A stretch of 64,000 nt of DNA from Uranotaenia lowii (lineage: Eukaryota; Arthropoda; Insecta; Diptera; Culicidae), in the NCBI RefSeq assembly GCF_029784155.1, contig NC_073691.1, positions 57,336,217-57,400,216 of the forward strand, in the 5' to 3' direction. Below are positions 20,693 to 34,050 of this stretch, piece by piece; the first letter of the stretch is position 1, and each line of letters begins with the position of its first letter. The notes below the pieces were generated by a model. It was given only the letters and a program-made list of their open reading frames with translations, did no database searches and was not told the origin of the DNA. Made by a program: the position numbers and the translations under genes.

Positions 20693-22980
20693 GTTTTCAA
20701 CAGAAATTCAACTCGTGGGGCGTTATGTGAACTTTCATGCTCTTAGACACCTAACACTTCTAATTCTGTTGATTACGCGCCTCTCTCTAAGCAAATTCTG
20801 CCACTAAAAGGATGCCTTCTTGTCTTTTGTTTTATTGAATACCATCATCATGCTGCTTTTTATCTTTCCCTTTTCTATTTTTTGTTTGTAATATATTTAA
20901 GCTAATCGAACTGAAGCTTATAACAGTAACTTTTAATCCAATTGGTATGTTGGATAATTTTTGTGGTGCTGAAATCATTAAATTTTGTTTGAAACTGATT
21001 CTGGATGCTGTTATTATCAATTTATTACGGTTTTTAAGGTCTCAAAGATCTTCTGCTATAGCTTTTTGTAGAAATATATTAAAGGTTTTGAATCCAACCT
21101 TACCATTGCTTATAGATCAAATCAAGTATCTACAATTAGGAGTTTCACTTCAGATGTTGAACGTCTATAGGATTCCAGGAGAACAGTAGACAAGAAAGGA
21201 CTGTAACCTATTGAGATACATACATATATCAGCTGCACCACGATGCCATGGATACCATCTTATTATAATCGAAAATTGAAAAAGTAGATACCACCACCAG
21301 AGCTGTACTGTTCTGTTCTGCTCCAACAAGCGATCTACTAATAAAACGTAATCATTTTCCAGCTCATTGGTGGTCGAAAATTTCCCACGTCGTCGTCGTC
21401 ATCATCCTCCCTTGAAGAGGCACCCAAAATTCAACCGAAATGGTGAAGCAGACTCCACCCTTCTTGGTCGTGTCATGGTTGGATAGTGAAATTAAAAAGA
21501 TTATTTAATGTCATGTCGCTATCCGGAAGTTTCTCCCTTCTGGATGGTTCGTTTTTTGGACGGTAACTGAATCACCGATTGGACACGGTCCACTAGCCTT
21601 GAATGGTCCGGATATATGGGACCGATTTTGGTAACTTTTTACGAAAAGGTGAGGGTAGGTGTTCAATATTCAGCTGGTTAGTCTTAGCTTACAAATCTCG
21701 GGAGGTTAATCTTCTTAAGACTGGAATAGGATTAAATTATTTTTATTTTTTACAAATATTTCACTTCTTTTCCGAGATCAATCATCATAGATAACTCTCC
21801 GATAAATTCTTTGTCACATTATACGAAGTGATTCCAAATCAAATTGATTCCGGGGATAAAGTTGATCTCCACCACAACGAGCGTTCAATCCTTTTTTTTC
21901 CTAGGTATTGGAAAAGATAAAAATTCTATCGTCACATTATATTGTTACCTTTCTCATGATGGCACTTTGCCGCATCACTTTCGTCCACCCACACATTTCG
22001 GAATCGGAATCTGGCGGGAAAGCAATATGCGGCAGCAGTAGCAACAAACAAGAATCCCATTTGGAGGTAAGTGGATTTTTTCCTTTTCCTTATAATCAAA
22101 GACCGAAAGGAATCTGTTGATCGACCTGTCTTCGAGGTTTCATATAGAAATACATGGACACATGATGGCAGGTGTGTTGTTTGCTACAGGTGTAGGGGTG
22201 ACGAATCGTTTTCTTGCAATGCGGAAGAAAAATTACCCCGAGGGGAAATATTGAGCTTCCTTTCTGAGGCAACACGCTGTGTAAAACGACTTGCGGAAAT
22301 GAACTGAGGCTTCTAACCTTTACCAGGAAAATTGCAACCCAATCGGGAAAAATGGAATTCGATTGCATCACACGACTTGGAAAGAAAGACCTGGAGCAAG
22401 TTCTGTTGATTATCATTTTTGGATTTTTAGAATTTTCATTTTTTTTTATTTCTGTTCAAAATTTTATCAAATCAAAAATAAAACTGTTACAGTTTACAAA
22501 GCACACGTACCGTAAAATCTTCAACTCAGATTCCCCTACTGAATCCACGCCATCCGTCATGTTAAATGGTGAAGCAATGTAAAATGCAGTAATAGGTTGA
22601 TGAATGCATCGCGAAACATTGCCTGAAACATCGAGCCGTTTGTATCACAGACGCAAAAGGGACGTCAATTCGATTCCAGAGCTGCCTTCTGCTTGCTGGA
22701 CAGTACGAGGTAGGATCTCTGATTTTCGGCGTTCAAACTGGACCTCTAAAGAATGGGAATCCGGCAGTTCCAAATCAAGTGGTAGTCGACATCCGTCGTA
22801 CGCACGTGGTCTCAGCGCAGCGGCAGAAACCGCGAAATGTACACTTTCATAATGGAGATCCGCCTTTTTTTGTGGGGTGGTCAACATGATTTCAGTATTG
22901 ATGTGGCTGGAGAATTGGAAATTCGAAAGTTTCTAATTTGTTTTGAAGTTACAATTTTTGAAAACCAATGGGTTTGTGAT
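20693..22980. other. Mostly unique DNA, no gene proven
   Basis: Frames of 60-100 codons occur (20947-21189 plus, 22096-22416 minus, 22645-22887 minus) without recognised domains. A good plus-strand splice-donor match (GGAG|GTAAGTGG) lies near 22066-22074 after the frame starting at 21908, and an ATG-less frame runs about 22592-22887. None is convincing as a gene. Much of it could be intron. Confidence 0.3.
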
Positions 22981-23000
22981 ATACATAGCTCAGTTGGCAA
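22978..23000 (+). repeat. tRNA-like A box fragment at satellite edge
   Basis: TATACATAGCTCAGTTGGCA contains a full A box (TAGCTCAGTTGG, 22986-22997) like that of the SINE head at 62268 (TATATAGCTCAGCTGG). The 14-bp array starts directly after it and no B box follows. Confidence 0.5.
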
Positions 23001-24356
23001 GACGTAAGTCATGAGACGTAAGTCGTGAAACGTAAATCGTGGGACGTAAGTCGTGAGACGTAAGTCGTGAGACGTAAGTCGTGAGACGTAAGTCGTGAGA
23101 CATAAGTCTTGAGACGTAAGTCGTGAGACATAAGTCGTGAGACGTAAGTCGTGAGACGTAAGTCGTGAGACGTAAGTCGTGAGACGTAAGTCGTGAGACG
23201 TAAGTCGTGAGACGTAAGTCGTGAGACGTAAGTCGTGAGACGTAAGTCGTGAGACGTAAATTGTGAAACGTAAGTCGTGAGACGTAAGTCGTGAGTCGTA
23301 AGATGTAAGCCCTGAGACTTAAGCCATAAGACGTATGTCGTGAAACGTAAGTCGTAAGCCGTGAGACGTGAGACGTGAGTCATGAGACGTGAGCCGTGAG
23401 ACGTGAGTCATAAGACGTGAGTCGTGAAATCTGAGTCATGAGACGTAAGTCTTGAGACGTAAGTCGTGAGATTTAAGTCGTGAGAGTTAAGTCGTGAGAC
23501 GTAAGTCGTGTAACGTAAGCCGTGAGACGTAAGTCATAAGACGTAAATCGTAAGACGTAAGTCTTAAGACGTAAGTCGTGAGACGTAAGTCGGGAGACGT
23601 GAGTCGTGAGACGTGAGTCGTGATACGTAAGTCCTGAGACGTAAGTCCTGAGACGTAAGTCCTGAGACGTAAGTCCTGAGACGTAGATCGTGAGACGTAA
23701 GTCGTGAGACGTAAGTCGTGAGACGTAAATTTTGAGACGTAAGTCGTGAGACGTAAGTCGTGAGACGTAAGTCGTGAGACGTAAGTCGTGAGACGTAAGT
23801 TGTGAGCCGTAAGACGTAAGTCATGAGACGTAAGTCGTGAGACGTAAGTCGTGAGAAGTAAGTCTTGAGACGTAAGTCGTGAGATGTAAGTCGAGAGACG
23901 TAAGTCGTGAGAAGTGAGTCGTGAGACGTAAGTCGTGAGCCGTAAGACGTAAGTCGTGAGACGTAAGTCGTGAGACGCAAGTCGTGAGACATAAGTCGTG
24001 AGACGTAAGTCTTGAGACGTAACTCGTGAGACGTAAGTCGTGGACGTAAGTCGTGAGACGTAGATCTTGAGACGTAAGTGATGAGATGTAAGTCTTGAGA
24101 CGTAACTCGTGAGACGTAAGTCGTGGACGTAAGTCGTGGACGTAAGTCGTGAGACGTAAGTCTTGAGACGTAAGTGATGAGATGTAAGTCGTGAGACGTA
24201 AGTCGTAAGACGTAAATCGTGAGGAGTAAATCGTGATACGTAAGTCGTGAAACGTGAGTCATGAGACGTAAGACGTGAGTCGTGAAACATGGATCATGTG
24301 TTGTGAGTCGTGAGACGTGATCTGTGAGCCATGAGCAGTGAGTTGTGGGTCGTGAA
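23001..24356 (+). repeat. 14-bp satellite (GTAAGTCGTGAGAC)n
   Basis: About 95 tandem units of GTAAGTCGTGAGAC with frequent point variants (CCTGAGAC, CTTGAGAC, CATAAGAC) and some 12-13-bp units. Because three units make 42 bp and the minus strand rarely forms a stop, long RLTTYVSRLTSHDL-type frames appear; they are not genes. Variant units cluster (four consecutive CCTGAGAC copies near 23630-23680), pointing to local unequal exchange. Confidence 0.9.
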
Positions 24357-25475
24357 AAAATTTGGAAAAGGTTTTTTTGATTTTTGAGCGTTCTTCAATA
24401 AAGTTGTTGAAATCTTGAAAATAAAAATATCAAAATCCTTTCAAAGATTCTGTTTTTGATATTCTATATATTCTATACATAACAAATGAAATCTGAATTC
24501 ATTCGCACATAAGACACTGTTCTTGGACCATTAACCAATAATTCTTCTTCATAAATCCAAACCGCAACATCAAAGATGAGCACCACACTTACCATAAACG
24601 GATGGACATGATTCCCTTTTTTTTTTCGAACCTATGATCCCAATCCATGAACCCTACCGAAAACCTCAAAATATTCTCAGTTAGCGAAGGCTGGCTAAAT
24701 TAGAAACGAGATGCAATCTATGTTTTTCCCGAAAACTGGTGCCGAAAGCCGCCGTCGAATGTTGATGCGATTTGATACGCACTTTCAAGTTGAGCTTCTG
24801 CTCTTTTCCAATCCAGAAAACACTTCAAAAGAACTGCACACCAAACATAAACGGCGATGACGACGACGACGACAATACGTCGTCACTATCCCAGTTGTCC
24901 TTTTCCATCATCAGAATCTGCGAAACAAATCTCGCCAAATGATGGCCGAATCCGGTTGAAAAACAGCCAACGACACGACTACGTTCTACTTCCCGACCCG
25001 AATTCATTTGTAGGAACCTAGGAGGGACCCCGATGTGGTGTCCTCTGAGATTGCTACGCCGATTTTTGGCCCGCTGACGATAAAATCTGTAAAATGGAGA
25101 GTTTGAGAATTGAGGCATCAACCTGGTTTGATTTTCAACTTTTTTTTTGTAACGCGAGGATAACGAAATTCTCACCTGTGTTGTTGTTCTGTCGGCGGTT
25201 TTCTTCTCGAAAAAGAAACCTGGATCTGGAAGGTTGAAGGTTTTTTTTGTGAATTTTCTTTTCCAATCGTTTAGGGAGCTACCACAGCATTGTTCTGAAA
25301 CAAACAGGAAAAAAACACACAAATCGTGATGTTCCTCGCATTGAGGAGCAGTTCTTGGGCGTCTGATTGATATTTCTTGTACAGAGTAAAACAGTTCACT
25401 TTAATGAAAATTTTAAATAGATTCAGCTTATTCGAACACAAATATTAGAAAATTTTCAAAAATAACTAACAAAAA
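24357..25475. other. Unique DNA with an unrecognised minus-strand frame
   Basis: A 165-codon minus-strand frame covers 24825-25322 with a serine run encoded by (TCG)n and no known domain. An alternative minus frame after TTTTACAG near 25090 gives 26 codons with GC-rich third positions (IVSGPKIGVAISEDTTSGSL...) and a stop. A strong minus donor (ATG|GTAAGTG) lies near 24590. These could be pieces of a host gene but cannot be linked. Confidence 0.3.
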
Positions 25476-26346
25476 CTACAAAGAATACGAAAATTACAAA
25501 AATTACAAAAATGACAAAAATAACAAAAATTACAAAAATTACAAAAAATACAAAAACTACAAAAATAACAAAAATTACAAAAATTACAAAAATTACAAAA
25601 ATTACAAAAATTACAAAAATTACAAAAATTAAAAAAATTACAAAAATTACAAAAATTACAAAAATTACAAAAATTACAAAAATTACAAAAATTACAAAAA
25701 TTACAAAAATAACAAAAATAACAAAAATAACAAAAATTACAAAAATTACAAAAATTACAAAAATTACAAAAATTACAAAAATAACAAAAATTACAAAAAT
25801 TACAAAAATTACAAAAATTACAAAAATGACAAAAATTCCAAAAATTACAAAAATTACAAAATTACAAAAATTACAAAAATTACAAAAATTACAAAAATTA
25901 TAACAAAAATTAAAAAAATTACAAAAATTACAAAAATAACAACAATTACAAAAATTACAAAAATTACAAAAATTACAAAAATTACAAAAATTACAAAAAT
26001 TACAAAAATTACAAAAATAACAAAAATTAAAAATTACAAAAATTACAAATATTACAAAAATTACAAAAATTACAAAAATTACAAAAATTACAAAAATAAC
26101 AAAAATTACAAAAATAACAAATAATTACAAAAATAACAAAAATTAAAAATAACAAAAATTACAAAAATTATAAAAATTACAAAATATTACAAAAATTACA
26201 GAAATAACAATGAAAACGAAGATTACAAAAAAAAGCAAAATTGCATAATTTCAAAAAATTACAAATATTACAAAATTACAAAAATTATAAAAATTACCAA
26301 AATCGCAAAATTACAAAAATTAAAAAAATTACAAAAATTATAAAAA
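25476..26346 (+). repeat. 9-bp satellite (TTACAAAAA)n
   Basis: Tandem TTACAAAAA with variants such as ATAACAAAA and occasional length changes. It grades into the GACAAAAAA array to its right. Confidence 0.9.
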
Positions 26347-29342
26347 AGACTAAAAAGACGAAAAAGACAAAAAAGACGAAAAAGACAAAAAAAATAAAAA
26401 AGACAAAAAAGACAAAAAAGACAAAAAAGACAAAAAAGACAAAAAAGACAAAAAAGACAAAAAAGACAAAAAAGACAAAAAAGACAAAAAAGACAAAAAA
26501 GACAAAAAAGACAAAAAAGACAAAAAAGACAAAAAAGACAAAAAAGACAAAAAAGACAAAAAAGACAAAAAAGACAAAAAAGACAAAAAAGACAAAAAAG
26601 ACAAAAAAGACAAAAAAGACAAAAAAGACAAAAAAGACAAAAAAGACAAAAAAGACAAAAAAGACAAAAAAGACAAAAAAGACAAAAAAGACAAAAAAGA
26701 CAAAAAAGACAAAAAAGACAAAAAAGACAAAAAAGACAAAAAAGACAAAAAAGACAAAAAAGACAAAAAAGACAAAAAAGACAAAAAAGACAAAAAAGAC
26801 AAAAAAGACAAAAAAGACAAAAAAGACAAAAAAGACAAAAAAGACAAAAAAGACAAAAAAGACAAAAAAGACAAAAAAGACAAAAAAGACAAAAAAGACA
26901 AAAAAGACAAAAAAGACAAAAAAGACAAAAAAGACAAAAAAGACAAAAAAGACAAAAAAGACAAAAAAGACAAAAAAGACAAAAAAGACAAAAAAGACAA
27001 AAAAGACAAAAAAGACAAAAAAGACAAAAAAGACAAAAAAGACAAAAAAGACAAAAAAGACAAAAAAGACAAAAAAGACAAAAAAGACAAAAAAGACAAA
27101 AAAGACAAAAAAGACAAAAAAGACAAAAAAGACAAAAAAGACAAAAAAGACAAAAAAGACAAATAAGACAAAAAAGACAAAAAAGACAAAAAAGACAAAA
27201 AAGACAAAAAAGACAAAAAAGACAAAAAAGACAAAAAAGACAAAAAAGACAAAAAAGACAAAAAAGACAAAAAAGACAAAAAAGACAAAAAAGACAAAAA
27301 AGACAAAAAAGACAAAAAAGACAAAAAAGACAAAAAAGACAAAAAAGACAAAAAAGACAAAAAAGACAAAAAAGACAAAAAAGACAAAAAAGACAAAAAA
27401 GACAAAAAAGACAAAAAAGACAAAAAAGACAAAAAAGACAAAAAAGACAAAAAAGACAAAAAAGACAAAAAAGACAAAAAAGACAAAAAAGACAAAAAAG
27501 ACAAAAAAGACGAAAAAGACAAAAAAGACAAAAAAGACAAAAAAGACGAAAAAGACAAAAAAGACAAAAAAGACAAAAAAGACAAAAAAGACAAAAAAGA
27601 CAAAAAAGACAAAAAAGACAAAAAAGACAAAAAAGACAAAAAAGACAAAAAAGACAAAAAAGACAAAAAAGACAAAAAAGACAAAAAAGACAAAAAAGAC
27701 AAAAAAGACAAAAAAGACAAAAAAGACAAAAAAGACAAAAAAGACAAAAAAGACAAAAAAGACAAAAAAGACAAAAAAGACAAAAAAGACAAAAAAGACA
27801 AAAAAGACAAAAAAGACAAAAAAGACAAAAAAGACAAAAAAGACAAAAAAGACAAAAAAGACAAAAAAGACAAAAAAGACAAAAAAGACAAAAAAGACAA
27901 AAAAGACAAAAAAGACAAAAAAGACAAAAAAGACAAAAAAGACAAAAAAGACAAAAAAGACAAAAAAGACAAAAAAGACAAAAAAGACAAAAAAGACAAA
28001 AAAGACAAAAAAGACAAAAAAGACAAAAAAGACAAAAAAGACAAAAAAGACAAAAAAGACAAAAAAGACAAAAAAGACAAAAAAGACAAAAAAGACAAAA
28101 AAGACAAAAAAGACAAAAAAGACAAAAAAGACAAAAAAGACAAAAAAGACAAAAAAGACAAAAAAGACAAAAAAGACAAAAAAGACAAAAAAGACAAAAA
28201 AGACAAAAAAGACAAAAAAGACAAAAAAGACAAAAAAGACAAAAAAGACAAAAAAGACAAAAAAGACAAAAAAGACAAAAAAGACAAAAAAGACAAAAAA
28301 GACAAAAAAGACAAAAAAGACAAAAAAGACAAAAAAGACAAAAAAGACAAAAAAGACAAAAAAGACAAAAAAGACAAAAAAGACAAAAAAGACAAAAAAG
28401 ACAAAAAAGACAAAAAAGACAAAAAAGACAAAAAAGACAAAAAAGACAAAAAAGACAAAAAAGACAAAAAAGACAAAAAAGACAAAAAAGACAAAAAAGA
28501 CAAAAAAGACAAAAAAGACAAAAAAGACAAAAAAGACAAAAAAGACAAAAAAGACAAAAAAGACAAAAAAGACAAAAAAGACAAAAAAGACAAAAAAGAC
28601 AAAAAAGACAAAAAAGACAAAAAAGACAAAAAAGACAAAAAAGACAAAAAAGACAAAAAAGACAAAAAAGACAAAAAAGACAAAAAAGACAAAAAAGACA
28701 AAAAAGACAAAAAAGACAAAAAAGACAAAAAAGACAAAAAAGACAAAAAAGACAAAAAAGACAAAAAAGACAAAAAAGACAAAAAAGACAAAAAAGACAA
28801 AAAAGACAAAAAAGACAAAAAAGACAAAAAAGACAAAAAAGACAAAAAAGACAAAAAAGACAAAAAAGACAAAAAAGACAAAAAAGACAAAAAAGACAAA
28901 AAAGACAAAAAAGACAAAAAAGACAAAAAAGACAAAAAAGACAAAAAAGACAAAAAAGACAAAAAAGACAAAAAAGACAAAAAAGACAAAAAAGACAAAA
29001 AAGACAAAAAAGACAAAAAAGACAAAAAAGACAAAAAAGACAAAAAAGACAAAAAAGACAAAAAAGACAAAAAAGACAAAAAAGACAAAAAAGACAAAAA
29101 AGACAAAAAAGACAAAAAAGACAAAAAAGACAAAAAAGACAAAAAAGACAAAAAAGACAAAAAAGACAAAAAAGACAAAAAAGACAAAAAAGACAAAAAA
29201 GACAAAAAAGACAAAAAAGACTAAAAAGACAAAAAAGACAAAAAAGACAAAAAAGACAAAAAAGACTAAAAAGACAAAAAAGACTAAAAAGACAAAAAAG
29301 ACAAAAAAGACAAAAAAGACAAAAAAGACAAAAAAGACAAAA
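26347..29342 (+). repeat. 9-bp satellite (GACAAAAAA)n, about 330 copies
   Basis: Nearly 3 kb of GACAAAAAA. Between about 26400 and 29220 only three substitutions were found (a T near 27164, a G near 27512 and a G near 27548). Open frames of about 1000 codons on both strands encode KKT or LFC/VFF/LSF repeats because 9 is a multiple of 3 and the unit lacks stops; they have no independent support as genes. Confidence 0.95.
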
Positions 29343-30660
29343 ATGACAAAAATCACAAAAATCACAAAAATCACAGAAATCACAAAAATGACAAAAATGA
29401 CAAAAATGACAACATTGACAAAAATGACAAAAAAGAGAAAAAATTGACAAAAATGACAAAAAATTTCAAATGAATACAAACAATTTCAAAAAAATTCAAA
29501 ACATTACTTAAAACACAAAAAAAATAACAAAAAATAAAAAAAATAACAAAAAAAGACATTTTTTTAAATTACAAAAAATACAAAAAAAGTCTAAAAATTT
29601 CAAGAGAATTCATAATTTACAAATAAACAAATATTAAACAAAACTACAAAAAATTTCAGAAAATTACAGAAACTACAAAAATTTCAAAGAAATTACAAAA
29701 AATTACAAAAAATTACAAAAAATTACAAAAAATTACAAAAAATTACAAAAAATTACAAAAAATTACAAAAAATTACAAAAAATTACAAAAAATTACAAAA
29801 AATTACAAAAAATTACAAAAAATTACAAAAAATTACAAAAAATTACAAAAAATTACAAAAAATTACAAAAAATTACAAAAAGTTACAAAAATAACAAAAA
29901 AAATCAAAATATTACAAACAATAACCAACAATTACAAAAAATTACAAAAAATTACAAAAAAATTCAAAAATTACAAATAATTACAAACAATATTTACAAA
30001 AAATACAAAAAATTACAAAAAATACAAAAAAATATAAAAATAAATGTCAAAAAATGACATAAAATTACAAAACTTACAAAAAATGACAAAAATTACCAAA
30101 AAAATATATGTATTTTTTTTGGTAATTTTTGTCATTTTTTGTAAGTTATAAGTAAAGTAAATAAAAAAAATTGCAAAAAATTACAAAAAATAACAAAAAA
30201 TACAAAAACTTTCGAAATTATTAAAAACATAACAAAAAATTACAGAAAATTACAAAAAATTCCAAAAAATTACAAAAAATTACTTAAAAATTACAACAAA
30301 TTACAAAAAATTACAAAAAATTGCAAAAAATTACAAAATAATACAAAAATTTCAAAAAATTACAAAAAATAAAAAAAATTACAAATATTACAAAATTAAA
30401 ATTACAAAAAAAATACCAAAATACAAAGTAAAAAAATTTCAAAAACTTACAAAAAATATAAAAAAATATGGCAAATAGTTTCAAAACTGACAAAAACAAT
30501 GTCAAAAACTTACAAAAATGTCAAAAAATTATCAAAAATGACATAAAATTACAAAAAATGACAAAAAATGTTAAAAAAAAATGAAAAAAATTACAAAAAA
30601 TTACAAAAATAACAAATATGAAAAAAAAACATAGAACGACAAAAATCATATAAAAAGGCA
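29343..30660 (+). repeat. Degenerate ACAAAAA-type array with a (AATTACAAAA)n core
   Basis: Starts with ATGACAAAA and ATCACAAAA units, then irregular ACAAAAA-rich DNA. A clean 10-bp array of AATTACAAAA occupies about 29693-29880. A palindrome near 30075-30150 (TTTTTGTCATTTTTTGTAAG against CTTACAAAAAATGACAAAAA) is present. Confidence 0.85.
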
Positions 30661-32867
30661 AAACTCGCCCCTAGTTACATACAATTTGACAATGAAATTT
30701 TCTCTGCCACTGCACTGGTAAAAAATCGGCATTCTCTTGTATTCGTAGCTTGTTGGACAAAGAAACAAAAAAAAAAATCCCAACTCTCTGAACAAAACGA
30801 ATTTCAAATTTGTTGACTTCAGCCAAGGTGGTTTTCATTAGTGAGCAATTGTTTTTATATCTTGTCTTCCACCACAAAAGGGGGAACAATTATAGAACAA
30901 ATGAGGTAGCGATTTCATTCAGAGTTTTTTTTTTTGTCGATTGACTATCGAACGTAGATCATTTTCATTAGGTTTTTTTGTAAATCTTTAATTGAAACGG
31001 CTCGTACCTTCAGGTTTTAAGGAGCCAAACTCTTTTTTTTTTTAATTGTTTGCTTAGCCTAACACTTTTAGTTTTTTTTCCATGAGTGACACCGGAAAGG
31101 AAAACAAAAAAATTCAAAACAGTACTCATTATGGTTTTGAATTTCAACTCTTTCATGCTTTACAACTCTGAAACATTAAAGGCAATCTTGCGTAATTGCT
31201 GACACGCAGTGAATGTGTCAGCTAGATTCCTAACTATGAATTTGCAACATTTGATCGAAAATGCTCTAGGAAAAAAAATCAATTAAATCACTCGAATGCT
31301 TCTGTAAATTGATTGATTCTAATTTGACCTTGTGCTCCAATTTGTCGTTGTTTGTCGCCAGGTAATTATAGGACGGTACCTAGTCATCCTTTCTTGAAAA
31401 CATCATTGAATTGGAATCGATATCAATACACAACACACAAATTAACCGCCACACACAAACAAACAACAACAGAAAACAAAACCACTTTCAGAGAATTCCA
31501 CGTAACTGATAATGGCACAATATTCAAACCGAAGGCTGATGTTCTTCCCACGCATAAATCACAAAACACAATAGATACATATGTCATGTAATACCTGGTG
31601 CATTGATGGGGGCCACAGGATTTTAACCCCCTCCCTCCTTCCGGTTTCCAGGAATTTTTGGAATGCAAAGACCTTTCCCTGTTACTATGTGAATGATTGA
31701 TGAGCCGGTGAACATGCACGGATGCGTTTATGGGTGGGTGATTCTTAACTTGAAGATTAAATTTTATCAGAACTATTTGTCAGAAAACAGGCGTTATTTA
31801 AAAGGAATTGTTTTTTCATAGAAAGTAAATATTTCATCACATCTATCGATCCTCGAAAAGCTTTGACTGGGAATCGCTGACTGTCTCTTGATGTTTAGAC
31901 ACAAATTCTCTGTTTAATTAGTGTTACTCCGGTAAACATGATTACTGTGAATAGTTTCTAATTGAAAAATGCTTCTTTTCGATCATTGGGCTTCTTAAAT
32001 TGGAATCGAAATTACAACATTTTTTTTAAAGAGGTTTCATATTCTGAGGCCAGTTCAAAATTCATCTTTCAGTTATTCCACATCGATACCACCATGGAAC
32101 AACCTTAAGAATTCAATTCAATCGAAGCAGATTATGAAAATCCAATCAAATTAAACACCGAAATTGAAGCGAAGCAAAAACAAAACTTGTCTAGGCACAT
32201 TCTGGCAGAGAAGCTGCCGGAAATCGAATCGATTTCTCTGGTTGAGTTTTTCACGTGTCGTCAGATCAGGAAGAGGGAAGGCTATGAGGTATTGAAAACG
32301 CAAACAGGTAATAGTAATCTTGCTACAGATGCCACAAAGCTGGAAAACAAAGGTAAAAATAAAAGAAGACAGACAGTGGCATAACCGTCGTATTCTGGTC
32401 CAGAACTCACTTTCCTTTGATATTAAAATCGCCCGAAAACAAATGTCTATTTGTCCATACAACTACGACGACGACGATCTGGATCAAGGGGCGACACGAA
32501 CACAAATACCCGGACACAAACGCATACACACCCCCACATGCTAATTCAATTAATTAACTGTCACAATCAGGTACGATTCAAAAGCGATTTCCCCTGTGGA
32601 ATAATTGCTGCACCTGATGATGCTGTGATGTCCTTTTGAGCAAAACCAATAGAACAAAACTTCGCGGCCGGGGCCAAACTGATGCCGGAAGGTTTCTTTT
32701 TTTTACTCGATTGCAATGTCCACTCGACCCATCATAAGCGTTGCATCGGTTCCCGAGCCTGATGGAGTTTTTACCGGATTTTGAGGTTAAGTTGATTCCT
32801 GAAAATGGGTTCATTTTATTTAACGGTAACATTTGTTGTCTTTATCCTTCACTAGTTCTTAAATGAC
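30661..32867. other. Unique DNA between satellites
   Basis: No gene recognised. Frames of 60-105 codons (31352-31591, 32151-32462) lack known domains. The region looks intronic or intergenic. Confidence 0.35.
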
Positions 32868-33048
<181 letters not shown>

Positions 33049-33072
33049 ACGGCAGCAAACACCCGGCTGTTA

Positions 33073-34050
33073 TGGTCAAAATTGTCAAAATTGTCAAAAT
33101 TGTCAAAATTGTCAAAATTGTCAAAATTGTCAAAATTGTCAAAATTGTCAAAATTGTCAAAATTGTCAAAATTGTCAAAATTGTCAAAATTGTCAAAATT
33201 GTCAAAATTGTCAAAATTGTCAAAATTGTCAAAATTGTCAAAATTGTCGAAATTGTCAAAATTTTCAAAATTGTCAAAATTGTCAAAATTGTCAAAATTG
33301 TCAAAATTGTCAAAATTGCCAAAATTGTCAAAATTGTCCAAATTGTCAAAATTGTCAAAATTGTCAAAATTGTCAAAATTGTTAAAACTGTCAAAATTGT
33401 CAAAATTGTCAAAATTGTCAAAATTGTCAAAATTGTTGTCAAAATTGTCAAAATTGTCAAAATTGTCAAAATTGTCAAAATTGTCAAAATTGTCAAAATA
33501 GTCAAAATTGTCAAAATTGTCAAAATTGTCAAAATTGTCAAAATTGTCAAAATTGTCAAAATTGTCAAAATTGTCAAAATTGTCAAAATTGTCAAAATTG
33601 TCAAAATTGTCAAAATTGTCAAAATTGTCAAAATTGTCAAAATTGTCAAAATTGTCAAAATTGTCAAAATTGTCAAAATTGTCAAAATTGTCAAAATTGT
33701 CAAAATTTTCAAAATTGTCAAAATTGTCAAAACTGTCAAAATTGTCAAAATTGTCAAAATTGTCAAAATTGTCGAAATTGTCAAAATTGTCAAAATTGTC
33801 AAAATTGTCAAAATTGTCAAAATTGTCAAAATTGTCAAAATTGTCAAAATTGTCAAAATTGTCAAAATTGTCAAAATTGTCAAAATTGCCAAAATTGTCA
33901 AAATTGTCCAAATTGTCAAAATTGTCAAAATTGTCAAAATTGTCAAAATTGTCAAAATTGTCAAAATTGTCAAAATTGTCAAAATTGTCAAAATTGTCCA
34001 AATTTTCAGAATTGTCAAAATTGACAAAATTGACAAAATTGTCAAAATTA
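33073..34050 (+). repeat. 9-bp satellite (TTGTCAAAA)n, block 1
   Basis: About 108 units with scattered marker variants: TTGCCAAAA at 33318 and 33888, TTGTCCAAA 18 bases after each, and a 3-bp insertion (TTGTTGTC) near 33434. Long frames through it are low-complexity artefacts. Confidence 0.95.

Noticed and set aside
22592..22887. 98-codon plus-strand frame without ATG
   Set aside because: No known domain, no supported splice sites and overlapping frames on the other strand; chance is likely.
23009..24290. Long minus frames with RLTSHDLRLTTYVS repeats, or a CRISPR-like array
   Set aside because: The 14-bp units are contiguous with no spacers, so this is a satellite and neither a gene nor a CRISPR.
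26241..29479. Open frames of about 950-1070 codons on both strands (KKT, LFC, VFF, LSF repeats)
   Set aside because: They are produced by a stop-free 9-bp tandem unit; frames are open simultaneously on both strands and show no codon bias or domain.
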